NCBI RefSeq assembly: GCF_900107975.1
Contig: NZ_FNVF01000005.1
Span: 242,304-306,303 of the forward strand
Reading direction: 5' to 3'
Source: Paenibacillus sp. UNC499MF
GTDB taxonomy: Bacteria > Bacillota > Bacilli > Paenibacillales > NBRC-103111
DNA: 64,000 nucleotides
Shown: piece by piece, positions 1-7,764 of the stretch
Position numbering within the stretch: the first letter of the stretch is position 1
Layout of the letters: every line of letters starts with the position of its first letter
The notes under the pieces: model-generated
Database searches by the model: none
Seen by the model: the letters and a program-made list of their open reading frames with translations, nothing else
Told to the model about the DNA's origin: nothing
Translations under genes and position numbers: made by a program

Positions 1-168
1 TGTCACGCAGGTAGCCGAGGTGGCCGTAAAGAGGGCGTCGATGAACGGAAGCGGAAGCCCGTCCGTTGACGAGATCGGCAGCATCAGCAGGCCGGAGCCG
101 ATAAAAATAATGAGCGCGAACCCGAGAACGAGAATCTGCGGCGGCGTAAATCTCGACTTTTTTAGCAC
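1..168 (-). CDS. ktrB: KtrB/TrkH-type potassium channel subunit, N-terminal fragment
   Basis: This is the first 56 codons of a gene that runs off the left edge. It reads MLKKSRFTPPQILVLG, then a hydrophobic segment, then MLPIS and FIDALFTATSATCVT. That last block matches the first pore-loop region of the Ktr/Trk family of Na+-dependent K+ uptake channels, which work in the cytoplasmic membrane with a cytosolic RCK subunit (KtrA or KtrC). The GTG start at 168 follows a GGAGGAAAT site. An ATG two bases upstream meets a stop after two codons, so GTG is the start. A c-di-AMP riboswitch precedes it, as is common for K+ transporters in Firmicutes. KtrB and KtrD cannot be told apart from this fragment. 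Confidence 0.85.
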   Translation of the reverse strand, partial: MLKKSRFTPPQILVLGFALIIFIGSGLLMLPISSTDGLPLPFIDALFTATSATCVT

Positions 169-192
169 ATGATTTCCTCCTATATGAAGCAC

Positions 193-218
193 AAAAAAGA
201 CACTGGAGTCCCACTGCC
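193..218 (-). terminator. Riboswitch expression-platform terminator
   Basis: On the minus strand an 8-bp stem (one G-G mismatch, one G-U pair) around a GACT loop is followed by six U residues. It lies between the ydaO aptamer and the ktrB start, the usual place for the terminator that forms when c-di-AMP is bound. Confidence 0.6.
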
Positions 219-240
219 CTTTCGGTTATGGTTCCTGCTG

Positions 241-370
241 GTCGCCTACGAAGTTAGCTGACGGATTCGGATGTACAGGCCACCCTATTTACCCTGCCCG
301 ATTCAGGCACAAGCGGTAAAATTCACCCCAATGTATGGTTCCCCCGTTTTCCTGCGGAAATTCGGCGTAT
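241..370 (-). ncRNA. c-di-AMP riboswitch (ydaO/yuaA)
   Basis: The minus strand carries the hallmark ydaO blocks in order: CGGGGGAACCATACA, GGGGTGAAT, CCGAATCCGTCAGCTAAC and CGTAGGCG, closed by a CGCC/GGCG P1 helix. This class binds cyclic di-AMP and usually switches transcription off. Placement before ktrB fits known control of K+ import, because high c-di-AMP signals high K+. Boundaries are judged from the conserved blocks. Confidence 0.92.
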
Positions 371-398
371 GAAGTTGTGCGAAGAAATGATCATCCGC

Positions 399-404
399 AT
401 TATA
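399..404 (-). promoter_or_regulatory. -10 element of the riboswitch/ktrB promoter
   Basis: A perfect TATAAT on the minus strand lies about 30 bases before the aptamer, so transcription would start close to the aptamer 5' end. The -35 is poor (TTTGTG with an 18-base spacer). Confidence 0.45.
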
Positions 405-555
405 TATCTGTTATTAAACAAGCACAAAGCCCTTTTAACCGGATTTTACGGGAGGAAACTTAGACAATCTTCCTGCAGCTAACTGGGAGACACGAATTGG
501 CATCCTTACGCAAACTGTGATACGGTAAAAAAAACGATCGGTGAAGGAGCTGACC

Positions 556-2214
556 ATGAAAAAATACGGTCCGGATAAACCGCTGCTGCTTCTGGCCCTG
601 ACCGGATTCCTTCTGTATGCGGCCGTGGTTTATATCTACAATACCGGGGCCGCTCCCGCCGGTTCCGATCCTTACGAAACGGCTGCTTCCATTACGAAAG
701 AACAGGCCGCGGACGCGGCGGTCGAATGGCTGCGGCAGCGGCCGGACACCGCTATCGAAAGCGGCACAGGCAGCGTTGCCGCCGGAGGCTCTCCCGGTAC
801 TTTCGTCAGCTATCAATCGGAGAAGGAACTGAGCGGCTATCTCACCAAAGAGAAGCTTCAAAAGGTGTATGACAAAAGCTACGCCAGCCGGATACCCGTC
901 GATTACTACCGGGTAGAGGTCGCCGAGCCTTCTCCCTCGGACCGCAAGTGGATCATCGACATCCACATGACGACGAAAGCCGTCATCGGCTGGTCCGGCA
1001 CCGGCGGCGAAGAGCGGGCGGCCGTGTCCGCCCCCGATGCGGAGAAGCTCGCCCGGGACGCGATAACAAGACAGGGCTACGAAGAGGCGGAGTTCAAGCG
1101 GATCAGCCCTCCTGCCGCCAAATCCGGCCAGCTGCTGTTCGAGCGGCAGAAAGAGCCTGTCGGGGACGCGAAGCTGACGATCGGTGTGGAGCTGGACGGC
1201 GCCTCCGTTTCCTCGTTCACCCAGTCGTTCGGGCTTCCCGCCGCTTTTACCTCATGGCTGGAGCACCAGGAGGATACCGCCTCCATGTGGACCCGCATCA
1301 GCTTGTGGGGGAACGGCCTGATGGCCCTGATCGCTCTGGGCTACACCGTCCTTAAATGGAGGACGGTCGATTTTTCGCGGGGCGCCCTGTTAACGGCCGT
1401 GTATGCCGTGATCTACGTCATGAACAACATCAACATGTACCCGGCCTACAAAGCCGGCAGCACACTGACGAGAAGCGGTCAGGAAGCGATGCTTTCGATC
1501 GTGCTGATCAATTTCGTCACGCTGCTGATGGCCGCGGCCGTCTACTTCTCCTTCACGGCGGGCGAAGCCTTGTGGAGACGCGAAGGAAAGTCCGTCATGC
1601 CCCGCTGGCGCGACGCCGACTTCGGTTCGCGCGTAACCCGCGGCATGGTGCAGGGGTATCTGCTCTGCCTTTTCCTGCTCGGCCTCCAGCAGGTGCTGTT
1701 CCTTGTGGCGGAGAAAGGCTTCGGCGTCTGGTCGGTGAACGACCCGATGTCCTCTCCCCGCAACATGCTGCAGCCCGCCCTTCTTCCGCTGATGGCTTGG
1801 GCGGCGGGCATATCGGAGGAAGCCACCTTCCGGCTGCTAGGCGTCGCCCTGTTCAGCAGGCTGCTCCGGTACAGATGGCTGGCCGTGCTTCTGCCGAGCC
1901 TTATCTGGGCGGCGGGACACACCGCCTACCCGATCTACCCCGTGTACACCAGGCTGATTGAGGTAACGGTGCTCGGCCTCGTATTCGGCTATGCCTTCCT
2001 GCGGTACGGGTTCCTGACCGCCCTTTTCGCCCATACGGCCATGGACAGCATCCTTATGGGCCTGTCCCTGCTCACGGGCGAAGGACTGACGGCAAGCACG
2101 CCTGCGCTCGGCCTGCTCTATATGGCGCTGCCGGCAGCGGTCGCCCTGGCGGTATCCTGGCTCCACAAGCGGGGGATGACCCGCGCAGGCAGGCACAACC
2201 GGCGGCCCGTCTAG
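556..2214 (+). CDS. CPBP-family intramembrane metalloprotease
   Basis: This 552-residue polytopic membrane protein has a C-terminal CPBP (CAAX prenyl protease 2-like/Abi) domain. The signature residues are EEATFR near 421-426, the histidine of WAAGH near 455, and FAHTAMD near 492-497, which together form the glutamate/histidine metal site. An extracytoplasmic region of about 200 residues follows the first membrane segment, including a stretch (SITKEQAADAAVEWL) that looks like a PepSY-type fold; that is inference. Some family members cleave prenylated peptides or anti-sigma factors, but no substrate is evident here. The ATG at 556 has AAGGAG seven bases upstream and is preferred to the GTG at 541, which has no such site. 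It is transcribed alone. Confidence 0.85.
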   Translation: MKKYGPDKPLLLLALTGFLLYAAVVYIYNTGAAPAGSDPYETAASITKEQAADAAVEWLRQRPDTAIESGTGSVAAGGSPGTFVSYQSEKELSGYLTKEKLQKVYDKSYASRIPVDYYRVEVAEPSPSDRKWIIDIHMTTKAVIGWSGTGGEERAAVSAPDAEKLARDAITRQGYEEAEFKRISPPAAKSGQLLFERQKEPVGDAKLTIGVELDGASVSSFTQSFGLPAAFTSWLEHQEDTASMWTRISLWGNGLMALIALGYTVLKWRTVDFSRGALLTAVYAVIYVMNNINMYPAYKAGSTLTRSGQEAMLSIVLINFVTLLMAAAVYFSFTAGEALWRREGKSVMPRWRDADFGSRVTRGMVQGYLLCLFLLGLQQVLFLVAEKGFGVWSVNDPMSSPRNMLQPALLPLMAWAAGISEEATFRLLGVALFSRLLRYRWLAVLLPSLIWAAGHTAYPIYPVYTRLIEVTVLGLVFGYAFLRYGFLTALFAHTAMDSILMGLSLLTGEGLTASTPALGLLYMALPAAVALAVSWLHKRGMTRAGRHNRRPV

Positions 2215-2521
2215 GATCTGCAGCGGCTTCTTGAAGCGGTGTCCTAATGTCAGTGTCCGACTACATCCGCCTGCAGAAGCACTTCCGCAGACTTCCAGGC
2301 ACTCGGTGCTGACACGGCACAACCCCCCACCTACCGCCTGCCACCTGCCGCTGAACGGCACCAGCCGTTGGATTGACCCCTGTCACCCGACGCGTGGTCC
2401 GGCCCAGCCTAGTGAAGCGGAAACGCAAACCACTCGCAGCGGGCATCGCCCTGCGCCTGAATTCTATGGCAACCGGACAGCGACATAAGCGAGTGTTGTC
2501 ACGCAAACGATCATCTTGCAC
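2215..2521. other. Gene-free interval after the CPBP protease
   Basis: About 300 bases between the protease stop and the uvrC terminator. I see no gene, promoter or repeat in it, and no clear terminator for the plus-strand gene. Confidence 0.6.
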
Positions 2522-2561
2522 AAAAAAAAGAGGAACCGTCTCAAATGGACGGTTCCTCTTG
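2522..2561 (-). terminator. uvrC terminator overlapping its stop codon
   Basis: A 13-bp perfect stem (AAGAGGAACCGTC with its complement) around a 7-base loop is followed by eight T residues on the minus strand. The TGA of uvrC lies in the loop. Confidence 0.9.
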
Positions 2562-4601
2562 TTCTTGTTCTCCCCGCAGGGCGGTCAATATTTGTGCGGC
2601 GAGCTTCTCGCCGATTCCCAGAGGCCGGAAGTCTTCGACTGCGGCCTCCTTGATTTTTTTCACGGACCCGAAATGCTTCAGCAGAAGCTTCCGGCGTTTC
2701 TCCCCGATACCCGGAATGGCATCGAGCTGCGAAACGACCATCGACTTCGCCCGCCGCTCCCGGTGGAACGTAATCGCGAACCGGTGGACTTCGTCCTGGA
2801 TCCGCTGAAGCAGGTAAAATTCCTGGCTGTCGCGCGGAATCGGCACGACTTCGGCGGGATCGCCGGCCAGCAGCATCGCGGTTTTATGCTTCGCGTCCTT
2901 GGAAAGACCGCACACCGGAACAAACAGCCCCAGCTCGTTCTCCAGCACGTCGATCGCGACCGACATCTGCCCCTTGCCGCCGTCCACAATGATCAGATCC
3001 GGCATCGCAAGGTTTTCTTTCAGCACCCGCTCGTAACGGCGGCGGATGACTTCCCGCATGGACTCGTAGTCGTCGGGTCCCTGTACGGTCTTGATCTTGT
3101 ACTTGCGGTACTCCTTCCGGTCCGGCTTCCCGTCCGTGAAGACGACCATCGCGGCCACTGGATCGGAGCCCTGGATGTTCGAGTTGTCGAACGCTTCGAT
3201 CCGTGTGACAGGCCCCGTACCGAGCCAGCTGCCGAGATTTTCTACAGCCAGCACCGTGCGCTGGGCGTCCCGCTCGATGAGGCGGAACTTCTCCTCCAGG
3301 CCGACGCGCGCATTGTCTTTGGCCATGTCGACCATCTGCTTTTTCAGCCCGCGCTGCGGAAAATGCACTTTCACTTTCAGCCAGCTCTCAAGCGCTTCCT
3401 TCACGTCTTTCTGCTCCGCGGTCGTCGGCATGCTGCGCGAATCGGCAGCGGCGTGTTCCTCAGCTTCCGCAGCGAGCGGCGGCGACGAGACCGCCTCTTC
3501 CGGGGCTTCCCGCAGGCTCTCAGCCGCTGATCCGCCCTCATCTCCGGACGGACGGACAGCCGCTCCCGCCGCAGCCTCCATACCGGCGCTCAGGCTTCCT
3601 GCCGGCAGCTCCTCCCGGCTGCGTCCGGGCAGGAAAATTTCCTTCGGCAGCGCCGGGTTCTCGCTGTATACCTGCATCACGTAAGTGATGAAGTCCTCGT
3701 ACTCGTCACCATAGTACGGAAACATGGTCACATGCCGTTCGATCAGCTTGCCCTGGCGCATGTACAGAATCTGCACGCACATCCAGCCTTTATCGGCGAC
3801 ATAGCCGAAAATATCGCGGTCCACCACATCCGTCGTCGTAATCTTCTGCTTCTCCATGACCGCGTCGATGTTCACGATCAGATCGCGCAGCTCCTTCGCC
3901 CGCTCGAAGTTCAAATCTTCGGCCGCGGCGTGCATCTTCGAGGTCAGCTCCTGCTTGACCTGTTCGTGACCGCCGTTCAGGAAGCGTACAATCCCCTGCA
4001 CCATCTCGTCATTCTGCTGCTGCGTGATATCATGCTCGCACGGGGCCAGACATTGGCCCAGGTGGTAGTACAAGCAGACGCGGTCCGGTATCGTTTTGCA
4101 CTTCCGCAGCGGATACAGCCGGTCCAGGAGCTTTTTCGTCTCCTGCGCGGCAAACGCGTTCGGATACGGCCCGAAATATTTCCCTTTGTCTTTGACGATC
4201 TTGCGAGTCACTTCCAGACGCGGATGCTCTTCATGGGTAATTTTGATATAAGGAAACGACTTGTCGTCTTTAAGCAGCACGTTGTAGCGCGGATAATGCT
4301 GTTTGATCAGGTTGCATTCCAGGATAAGCGCCTCAATGTTGCTTGAGGTCACGATATATTCGAAATCACGGATTTCCGACACAAGCCGCTGTGTCTTCCC
4401 GTCATGGCTTCCGGTAAAATAAGAACGCACGCGGTTTCTGAGCACTTTGGCTTTCCCCACGTAAATAATCGTGCCTTCCGCGTTCTTCATAAGGTAGCAG
4501 CCCGGCTTATCCGGCAGCAAGGCCAGCTTGTTGCGGATATGCTCTTCGCTCTCCTCGCGGGTCATTCTGTGGAGAGGTTCTCCCCCCCGTTCTTCCGTCA
4601 C
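2541..4601 (-). CDS. uvrC: Excinuclease ABC subunit C
   Basis: UvrC makes the two incisions flanking a DNA lesion after loading by UvrA and UvrB. In order: an N-terminal GIY-YIG nuclease domain (residues about 24-100, with GCYLM and IIYVGKA), a UvrB-binding UVR motif (about 220-243), the RNase H-like 3' nuclease region, and C-terminal helix-hairpin-helix repeats with [13 protein letters not shown]. At 686 residues it is longer than the usual 600. The excess is mainly an Ala/Glu/Ser/Pro-rich insert at about 332-394, between the UVR motif and the second nuclease domain. The reading frame stays open and homologous on both sides, so it is not a frameshift. The GTG start at 4601 is chosen because AAGGAGG lies eight bases upstream; the ATG at 4625 would place that site inside the gene. 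Confidence 0.96.
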   Translation of the reverse strand: MTEERGGEPLHRMTREESEEHIRNKLALLPDKPGCYLMKNAEGTIIYVGKAKVLRNRVRSYFTGSHDGKTQRLVSEIRDFEYIVTSSNIEALILECNLIKQHYPRYNVLLKDDKSFPYIKITHEEHPRLEVTRKIVKDKGKYFGPYPNAFAAQETKKLLDRLYPLRKCKTIPDRVCLYYHLGQCLAPCEHDITQQQNDEMVQGIVRFLNGGHEQVKQELTSKMHAAAEDLNFERAKELRDLIVNIDAVMEKQKITTTDVVDRDIFGYVADKGWMCVQILYMRQGKLIERHVTMFPYYGDEYEDFITYVMQVYSENPALPKEIFLPGRSREELPAGSLSAGMEAAAGAAVRPSGDEGGSAAESLREAPEEAVSSPPLAAEAEEHAAADSRSMPTTAEQKDVKEALESWLKVKVHFPQRGLKKQMVDMAKDNARVGLEEKFRLIERDAQRTVLAVENLGSWLGTGPVTRIEAFDNSNIQGSDPVAAMVVFTDGKPDRKEYRKYKIKTVQGPDDYESMREVIRRRYERVLKENLAMPDLIIVDGGKGQMSVAIDVLENELGLFVPVCGLSKDAKHKTAMLLAGDPAEVVPIPRDSQEFYLLQRIQDEVHRFAITFHRERRAKSMVVSQLDAIPGIGEKRRKLLLKHFGSVKKIKEAAVEDFRPLGIGEKLAAQILTALRGEQEQEEPSI

Positions 4602-4661
4602 TGCCTCTCCCTCCTTAGGCTTCATCTATCGAAAAAATCATGTCTATATCGCATAAATGAC

Positions 4662-4702
4662 AAAAAAGCTCCTTTTCAGCATAGCAGAAAAAGAGCTTTT
4701 TC
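4662..4702. terminator. Bidirectional terminator at the trxA 3' end
   Basis: A long AT-rich stem (AAAAAGCTC pairing with GAGCTTTTT, extended by CTTTT/AAAAG with one mismatch) lies downstream of trxA on the minus strand. It ends in runs of A and T on both sides. Confidence 0.75.
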
Positions 4703-4726
4703 TCATCGTTTGATTGCGCGAGGCAA

Positions 4727-5041
4727 TTATTGGTGACGGGAAAGAACGTTCTTGAGCGCGTCCTTCGATTGGAAACCGACGACTTTATCGACCGGTTGAC
4801 CGTTTTTGAATACGATCAGGGTCGGGATGCTCATAACGCCAAAGCGGGAAGCGGATTCGGGATTGTCATCCACGTTCACTTTCGCGATTTTCAGGCTTTC
4901 TTCCTCTTTAGCCAATTCTTCCAGAACCGGTGCAATCATCTTGCAAGGTCCGCACCATGGTGCCCAGAAATCAACGAGAACCGTGCCTTCTCCTTCTACT
5001 TCACCTTTAAAGGATTGGTCTGTTACGTTTACGATCGCCAT
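4727..5041 (-). CDS. trxA: Thioredoxin
   Basis: A 104-residue standard thioredoxin that reduces protein disulfides in the cytoplasm and is recycled by thioredoxin reductase. The active site WCGPC is at residues 29-33, the buried Asp is in VLVDFWA and the cis-proline is P73 (SIPTL). Length and motifs are canonical. A GAGGAGG site precedes the ATG and a good housekeeping promoter lies upstream, so it is probably a single-gene unit. It sits next to uvrC but is separated from it by a terminator. Confidence 0.97.
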   Translation of the reverse strand: MAIVNVTDQSFKGEVEGEGTVLVDFWAPWCGPCKMIAPVLEELAKEEESLKIAKVNVDDNPESASRFGVMSIPTLIVFKNGQPVDKVVGFQSKDALKNVLSRHQ

Positions 5042-5112
5042 GATTTCTTCCTCCTCATTTATCTAAAAGTTCATCGAAATCCTCAGCGGATCCGGATATT
5101 GTCAACATGTAA

Positions 5113-5140
5113 AGTATACCACAATATGTCGGTTTTTCAA
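5113..5140 (-). promoter_or_regulatory. Sigma-A type promoter of trxA
   Basis: On the minus strand TTGAAA (5140-5135) and TATACT (5118-5113) are separated by 16 bases, about 70 bases before the trxA start. Confidence 0.65.
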
Positions 5141-5216
5141 CCGAACAGGGCAAGCCCTAAAATCTGGCATCCTCCGGGTTGTGCCAACTTTGTCATGCTT
5201 TGAATCTCCGGGCATC

Positions 5217-5246
5217 TTTACAAGTTTCGCGAAAAATGGGTATACT
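5217..5246 (+). promoter_or_regulatory. Putative sigma-A promoter of the YqzM-like gene
   Basis: TTTACA and TATACT are separated by 18 bases, about 55 bases before the small ORF at 5301. Confidence 0.5.
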
Positions 5247-5300
5247 GGCAATAAGCCTACGTCTGCTTATTTTCGGGCGGACAAGTGAGGAGGAACAGGC

Positions 5301-5447
5301 ATGAGCGATCCTAAACATCCGGAACTTCATCTCAATGAAGAGCCCCGCAACGACTTTATGGATGTTGCCCTCGGTTTTGGCGGATTCTTCGCCGTTTTGA
5401 TGATCATTTTCATCATTGGGGTCATTATTAAACTGGTGATCGGATAA
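5301..5447 (+). CDS. Small single-pass membrane protein, YqzM-like
   Basis: A 48-residue protein: a charged N-terminus (MSDPKHPELHLNEEPRNDF) followed by one long hydrophobic segment (about residues 21-46). AGGAGG stands seven bases before the ATG, a promoter lies upstream and a strong terminator follows, so a real gene is well supported. Size and layout resemble the YqzM family of short Bacillales membrane proteins, whose function is unknown. The family call rests on size and pattern only. Confidence 0.75.
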   Translation: MSDPKHPELHLNEEPRNDFMDVALGFGGFFAVLMIIFIIGVIIKLVIG

Positions 5448-5464
5448 TCCGGACCGCCTGAAAG

Positions 5465-5496
5465 AAACCTGCTGCATATGCGGACAGGTTTTTTTC
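5465..5496 (+). terminator. Terminator after the YqzM-like gene
   Basis: AAACCTG and CAGGTTT form the stem with a 13-base loop, followed by a T run. Confidence 0.75.
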
Positions 5497-5642
5497 TTGT
5501 TTTCATCTGCGGGGATCGGGATAAAATTGCCTTTTGTCTCCATTCAAGCAGGACTTTGGTCTCAAAACGGAGAATTCTGGTAAGAGGCCGTTTTACGCCC
5601 TTCCTAATAACAGGTGAAACTAGAGAAAATGGGGTGCCCTTT

Positions 5643-6650
5643 TTGATTCAATTGTCTGATGACCGGATGAAGCAGGTGCGTTTTACCGGCATAACCGAGA
5701 ATGACCTGCAGCTGCTAAAAGCAAATGAACCCGCTTTCAAGGAAGTCGTGGAAGAGGTGGTGGAGCAGCTCTACGAGCAAATCGCCGCCGAACCCGAGCT
5801 GAGAGAACTTATCTCGCGTCACAGCACACTGGACCGCTTGAAGCAGACGCAGGCGGATTACTTCCTGTCTATGGCTTCGGGCGTACTGAACGAACAATAT
5901 ATCCAGAACCGGCTGATCGTAGGCAGAGTTCATTCCCGGATCGGTCTGACAACGGAATGGTACCTGGGAACCTACATGCTGTATCTCGATCTGTCCCTCC
6001 GTCATTTTAAACGCGTCCTTCCGGACGGAGCCTGGCTTGAAGTGGTTCATGCCCTGACGAAAATGTTCAATCTTGACTCGCAGCTCGTTCTGGAAGCTTA
6101 CGAGCATGACGAGAAAGCTAAAATACAGCAATTGGCCGATGATCAGGCCATCATGCTCTCCGGCATTTCCAAAGCCGTTCAGGACCTCGCCTCCATGATG
6201 GTCGAGCTGAGCAGCAGCAGTCAGATCGTAGCCGAGACGGCCGTACAAACCGCGGAATCCCAGGATAAATCGCATCAATATTTAAAAGAGCTTGAGGAAG
6301 AAGTCGGCCATATCCACGCGATGGGCTCTCTCATGAAGGAAGTGTCCGAGCAGACCCACCTTCTCGGCCTCAATGCGGCCATCGAAGCGGCCCGTGCCGG
6401 CGATGCCGGGCGCGGCTTCGAAGTCGTCGCGAACGAGGTGCGCAAGCTCGCCTCCCGCTCCCGCGAATCGCTGGAGCTGATCGAGGACAAGCTGACCGCG
6501 ATCCGCACGATTCTCGGCACCGTACACGGCGAGTCCGAGCAGACGTCCATCTACGCGCGCACGCAGGCCGCCAGCTCCCAGGAGCTGAGCTCGTTCGTCC
6601 AGATGGTCGAACAGGTCGCGCACGATCTGGAGCGCCTCAAAAACAAATAA
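5643..6650 (+). CDS. Globin-coupled sensor (HemAT-like) with short chemoreceptor signalling domain
   Basis: The N-terminal ~160 residues align with the protoglobin sensor of HemAT: IQLSDD at the start, a distal-side tyrosine (Y44) and the proximal heme histidine H97 in RVHSRIGL, with WYLGTY after it. The C-terminal part is a methyl-accepting-type coiled coil whose conserved tip ([18 protein letters not shown] and the following [10 protein letters not shown]) is at about 242-275. There is no membrane segment, so it should be a soluble O2/redox sensor acting through CheW/CheA or another partner. At about 335 residues it is roughly 100 shorter than Bacillus HemAT; the signalling hairpin is compact. 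The TTG at 5643 is chosen because homology begins there; GTG at 5634 is an alternative. No chemotaxis gene is adjacent. Confidence 0.88.
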   Translation: MIQLSDDRMKQVRFTGITENDLQLLKANEPAFKEVVEEVVEQLYEQIAAEPELRELISRHSTLDRLKQTQADYFLSMASGVLNEQYIQNRLIVGRVHSRIGLTTEWYLGTYMLYLDLSLRHFKRVLPDGAWLEVVHALTKMFNLDSQLVLEAYEHDEKAKIQQLADDQAIMLSGISKAVQDLASMMVELSSSSQIVAETAVQTAESQDKSHQYLKELEEEVGHIHAMGSLMKEVSEQTHLLGLNAAIEAARAGDAGRGFEVVANEVRKLASRSRESLELIEDKLTAIRTILGTVHGESEQTSIYARTQAASSQELSSFVQMVEQVAHDLERLKNK

Positions 6651-6677
6651 GCCGGACAACTTCCCCTCCGGCTTCAC
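6649..6677 (+). terminator. Hairpin after the globin sensor
   Basis: AAGCCGG and CCGGCTT form a 7-bp stem directly at the stop codon. The T run is short, so strength is uncertain. Confidence 0.45.
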
Positions 6678-6725
6678 CTTCCCTGCTCCACGGCATGCTG
6701 GCGGCATACCGCGGAGCAGGACCAC

Positions 6726-6762
6726 AAGAGCCGCCTGCGGATCGCATTCCGCGGCGGCTCTT
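6726..6762. terminator. Long hairpin between the globin sensor and dnaI
   Basis: A 10-bp stem (AAGAGCCGCC with GGCGGCTCTT) with an inner GCGGA/TCCGC pairing separates two convergent genes. It probably stops transcription from both sides, although no long T run follows. Confidence 0.5.
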
Positions 6763-6780
6763 GGCGTACACGGGCGGCAG

Positions 6781-7731
6781 CTAAGCCCCCCGTTTGTTAT
6801 ATCCGTCTACGGTCACGACTTCGACGTACGGCCGCACCCGGTCCATAATCCGCTGACCTTTGTACTCTTCGTCACCGTCTTTGTTCGTAAAGCTGAAATG
6901 CTTCTCCAGCGCGTCCAGATCGTAATTGGACGTAAAGAATGTCGGCTTGCGGTTCATCCGGTAGTTGAGAATCGCTCCCAATACATGGTCGCGAAGCCAC
7001 GGATTAAGATTCTCCGCTCCGATATCGTCGAAGACCAGAAGTTCCGTTTCCTTCAGCAGCTCGATCGTCTCCTTCAGCTTTTGCGGCTCCCCGAACATCC
7101 CCTTGAGATCCTCCGCAAAATCCGGCATGTACACGATGGCTCCCGTGAAGCCTTTTTTCGCGAGCTGATAAAGCATATAGCACATCAGGAACGTTTTGCC
7201 GGTGCCGAAGGAGCCCTGCAGGTACAGCCCTTTCTTCTGCAGCCCTTCTTCCGTTGTCCGCATCACGTAGTCGTTCAGGAAATCGACGGCCTTGGCGCGT
7301 TCCATATCCGTCCGCAAAATATCCGTGTACGTATGCTCCCGGCTGAGCGCCTGCTCGTCGATGTGAAACGTGCGGATCCGGCTGCGGATCGCATCCTGGG
7401 ACTGCTTCGCTATAAATTTGCGGCAGGCCGTTTTTTCTTCATGGATATAAGTGCGGCCGCCGTTATCTTCCACGTTAAGCATCGTATAATGCCCCTGCAT
7501 GTCGTTAGGGCACCGCTCCAGCCCCGGGCAGTTCAGGCAGTTCTTATGCTCCGTCGCATACTGGTACAGACGGTTCATATTGATTTTCAGCGTATGATCG
7601 TCGAGCTGCGGATATTGTCCGCGAAGCTTCAGAATCAGCGGATCCTCCAGCACCTGCTTGGCCTGTTCCTCCGCCCTTTGCATCCATGTGCTCTTGGGCA
7701 TTTGTTTCAGCATTTCGGACAGGGATTCCAT
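6781..7731 (-). CDS. dnaI: Primosomal helicase loader DnaI
   Basis: DnaI is the AAA+ ATPase that loads the replicative helicase DnaC at oriC and at restart sites in Firmicutes. The N-terminal third has the zinc-binding cluster (CLNCPGLERC, a downstream His and Cys) that contacts the helicase. The C-terminal AAA+ domain has Walker A GSFGTGKT and Walker B LLVFDDIGAE. At 316 residues it is family length. The ATG at 7731 follows GGAGGAGGAA at good spacing and is preferred to the ATG at 7752, which has a weak site. It follows dnaB by a short gap in the usual dnaB-dnaI order. Confidence 0.95.
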   Translation of the reverse strand: MESLSEMLKQMPKSTWMQRAEEQAKQVLEDPLILKLRGQYPQLDDHTLKINMNRLYQYATEHKNCLNCPGLERCPNDMQGHYTMLNVEDNGGRTYIHEEKTACRKFIAKQSQDAIRSRIRTFHIDEQALSREHTYTDILRTDMERAKAVDFLNDYVMRTTEEGLQKKGLYLQGSFGTGKTFLMCYMLYQLAKKGFTGAIVYMPDFAEDLKGMFGEPQKLKETIELLKETELLVFDDIGAENLNPWLRDHVLGAILNYRMNRKPTFFTSNYDLDALEKHFSFTNKDGDEEYKGQRIMDRVRPYVEVVTVDGYNKRGA

Positions 7732-7764
7732 CGGGGTTCCTCCTCCCGCCATTGTCTAGAACTC

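Noticed and set aside
4602-4625. An upstream ATG for uvrC.
   Set aside because: It would place the strong AAGGAGG site inside the coding region; the GTG at 4601 has ideal spacing.
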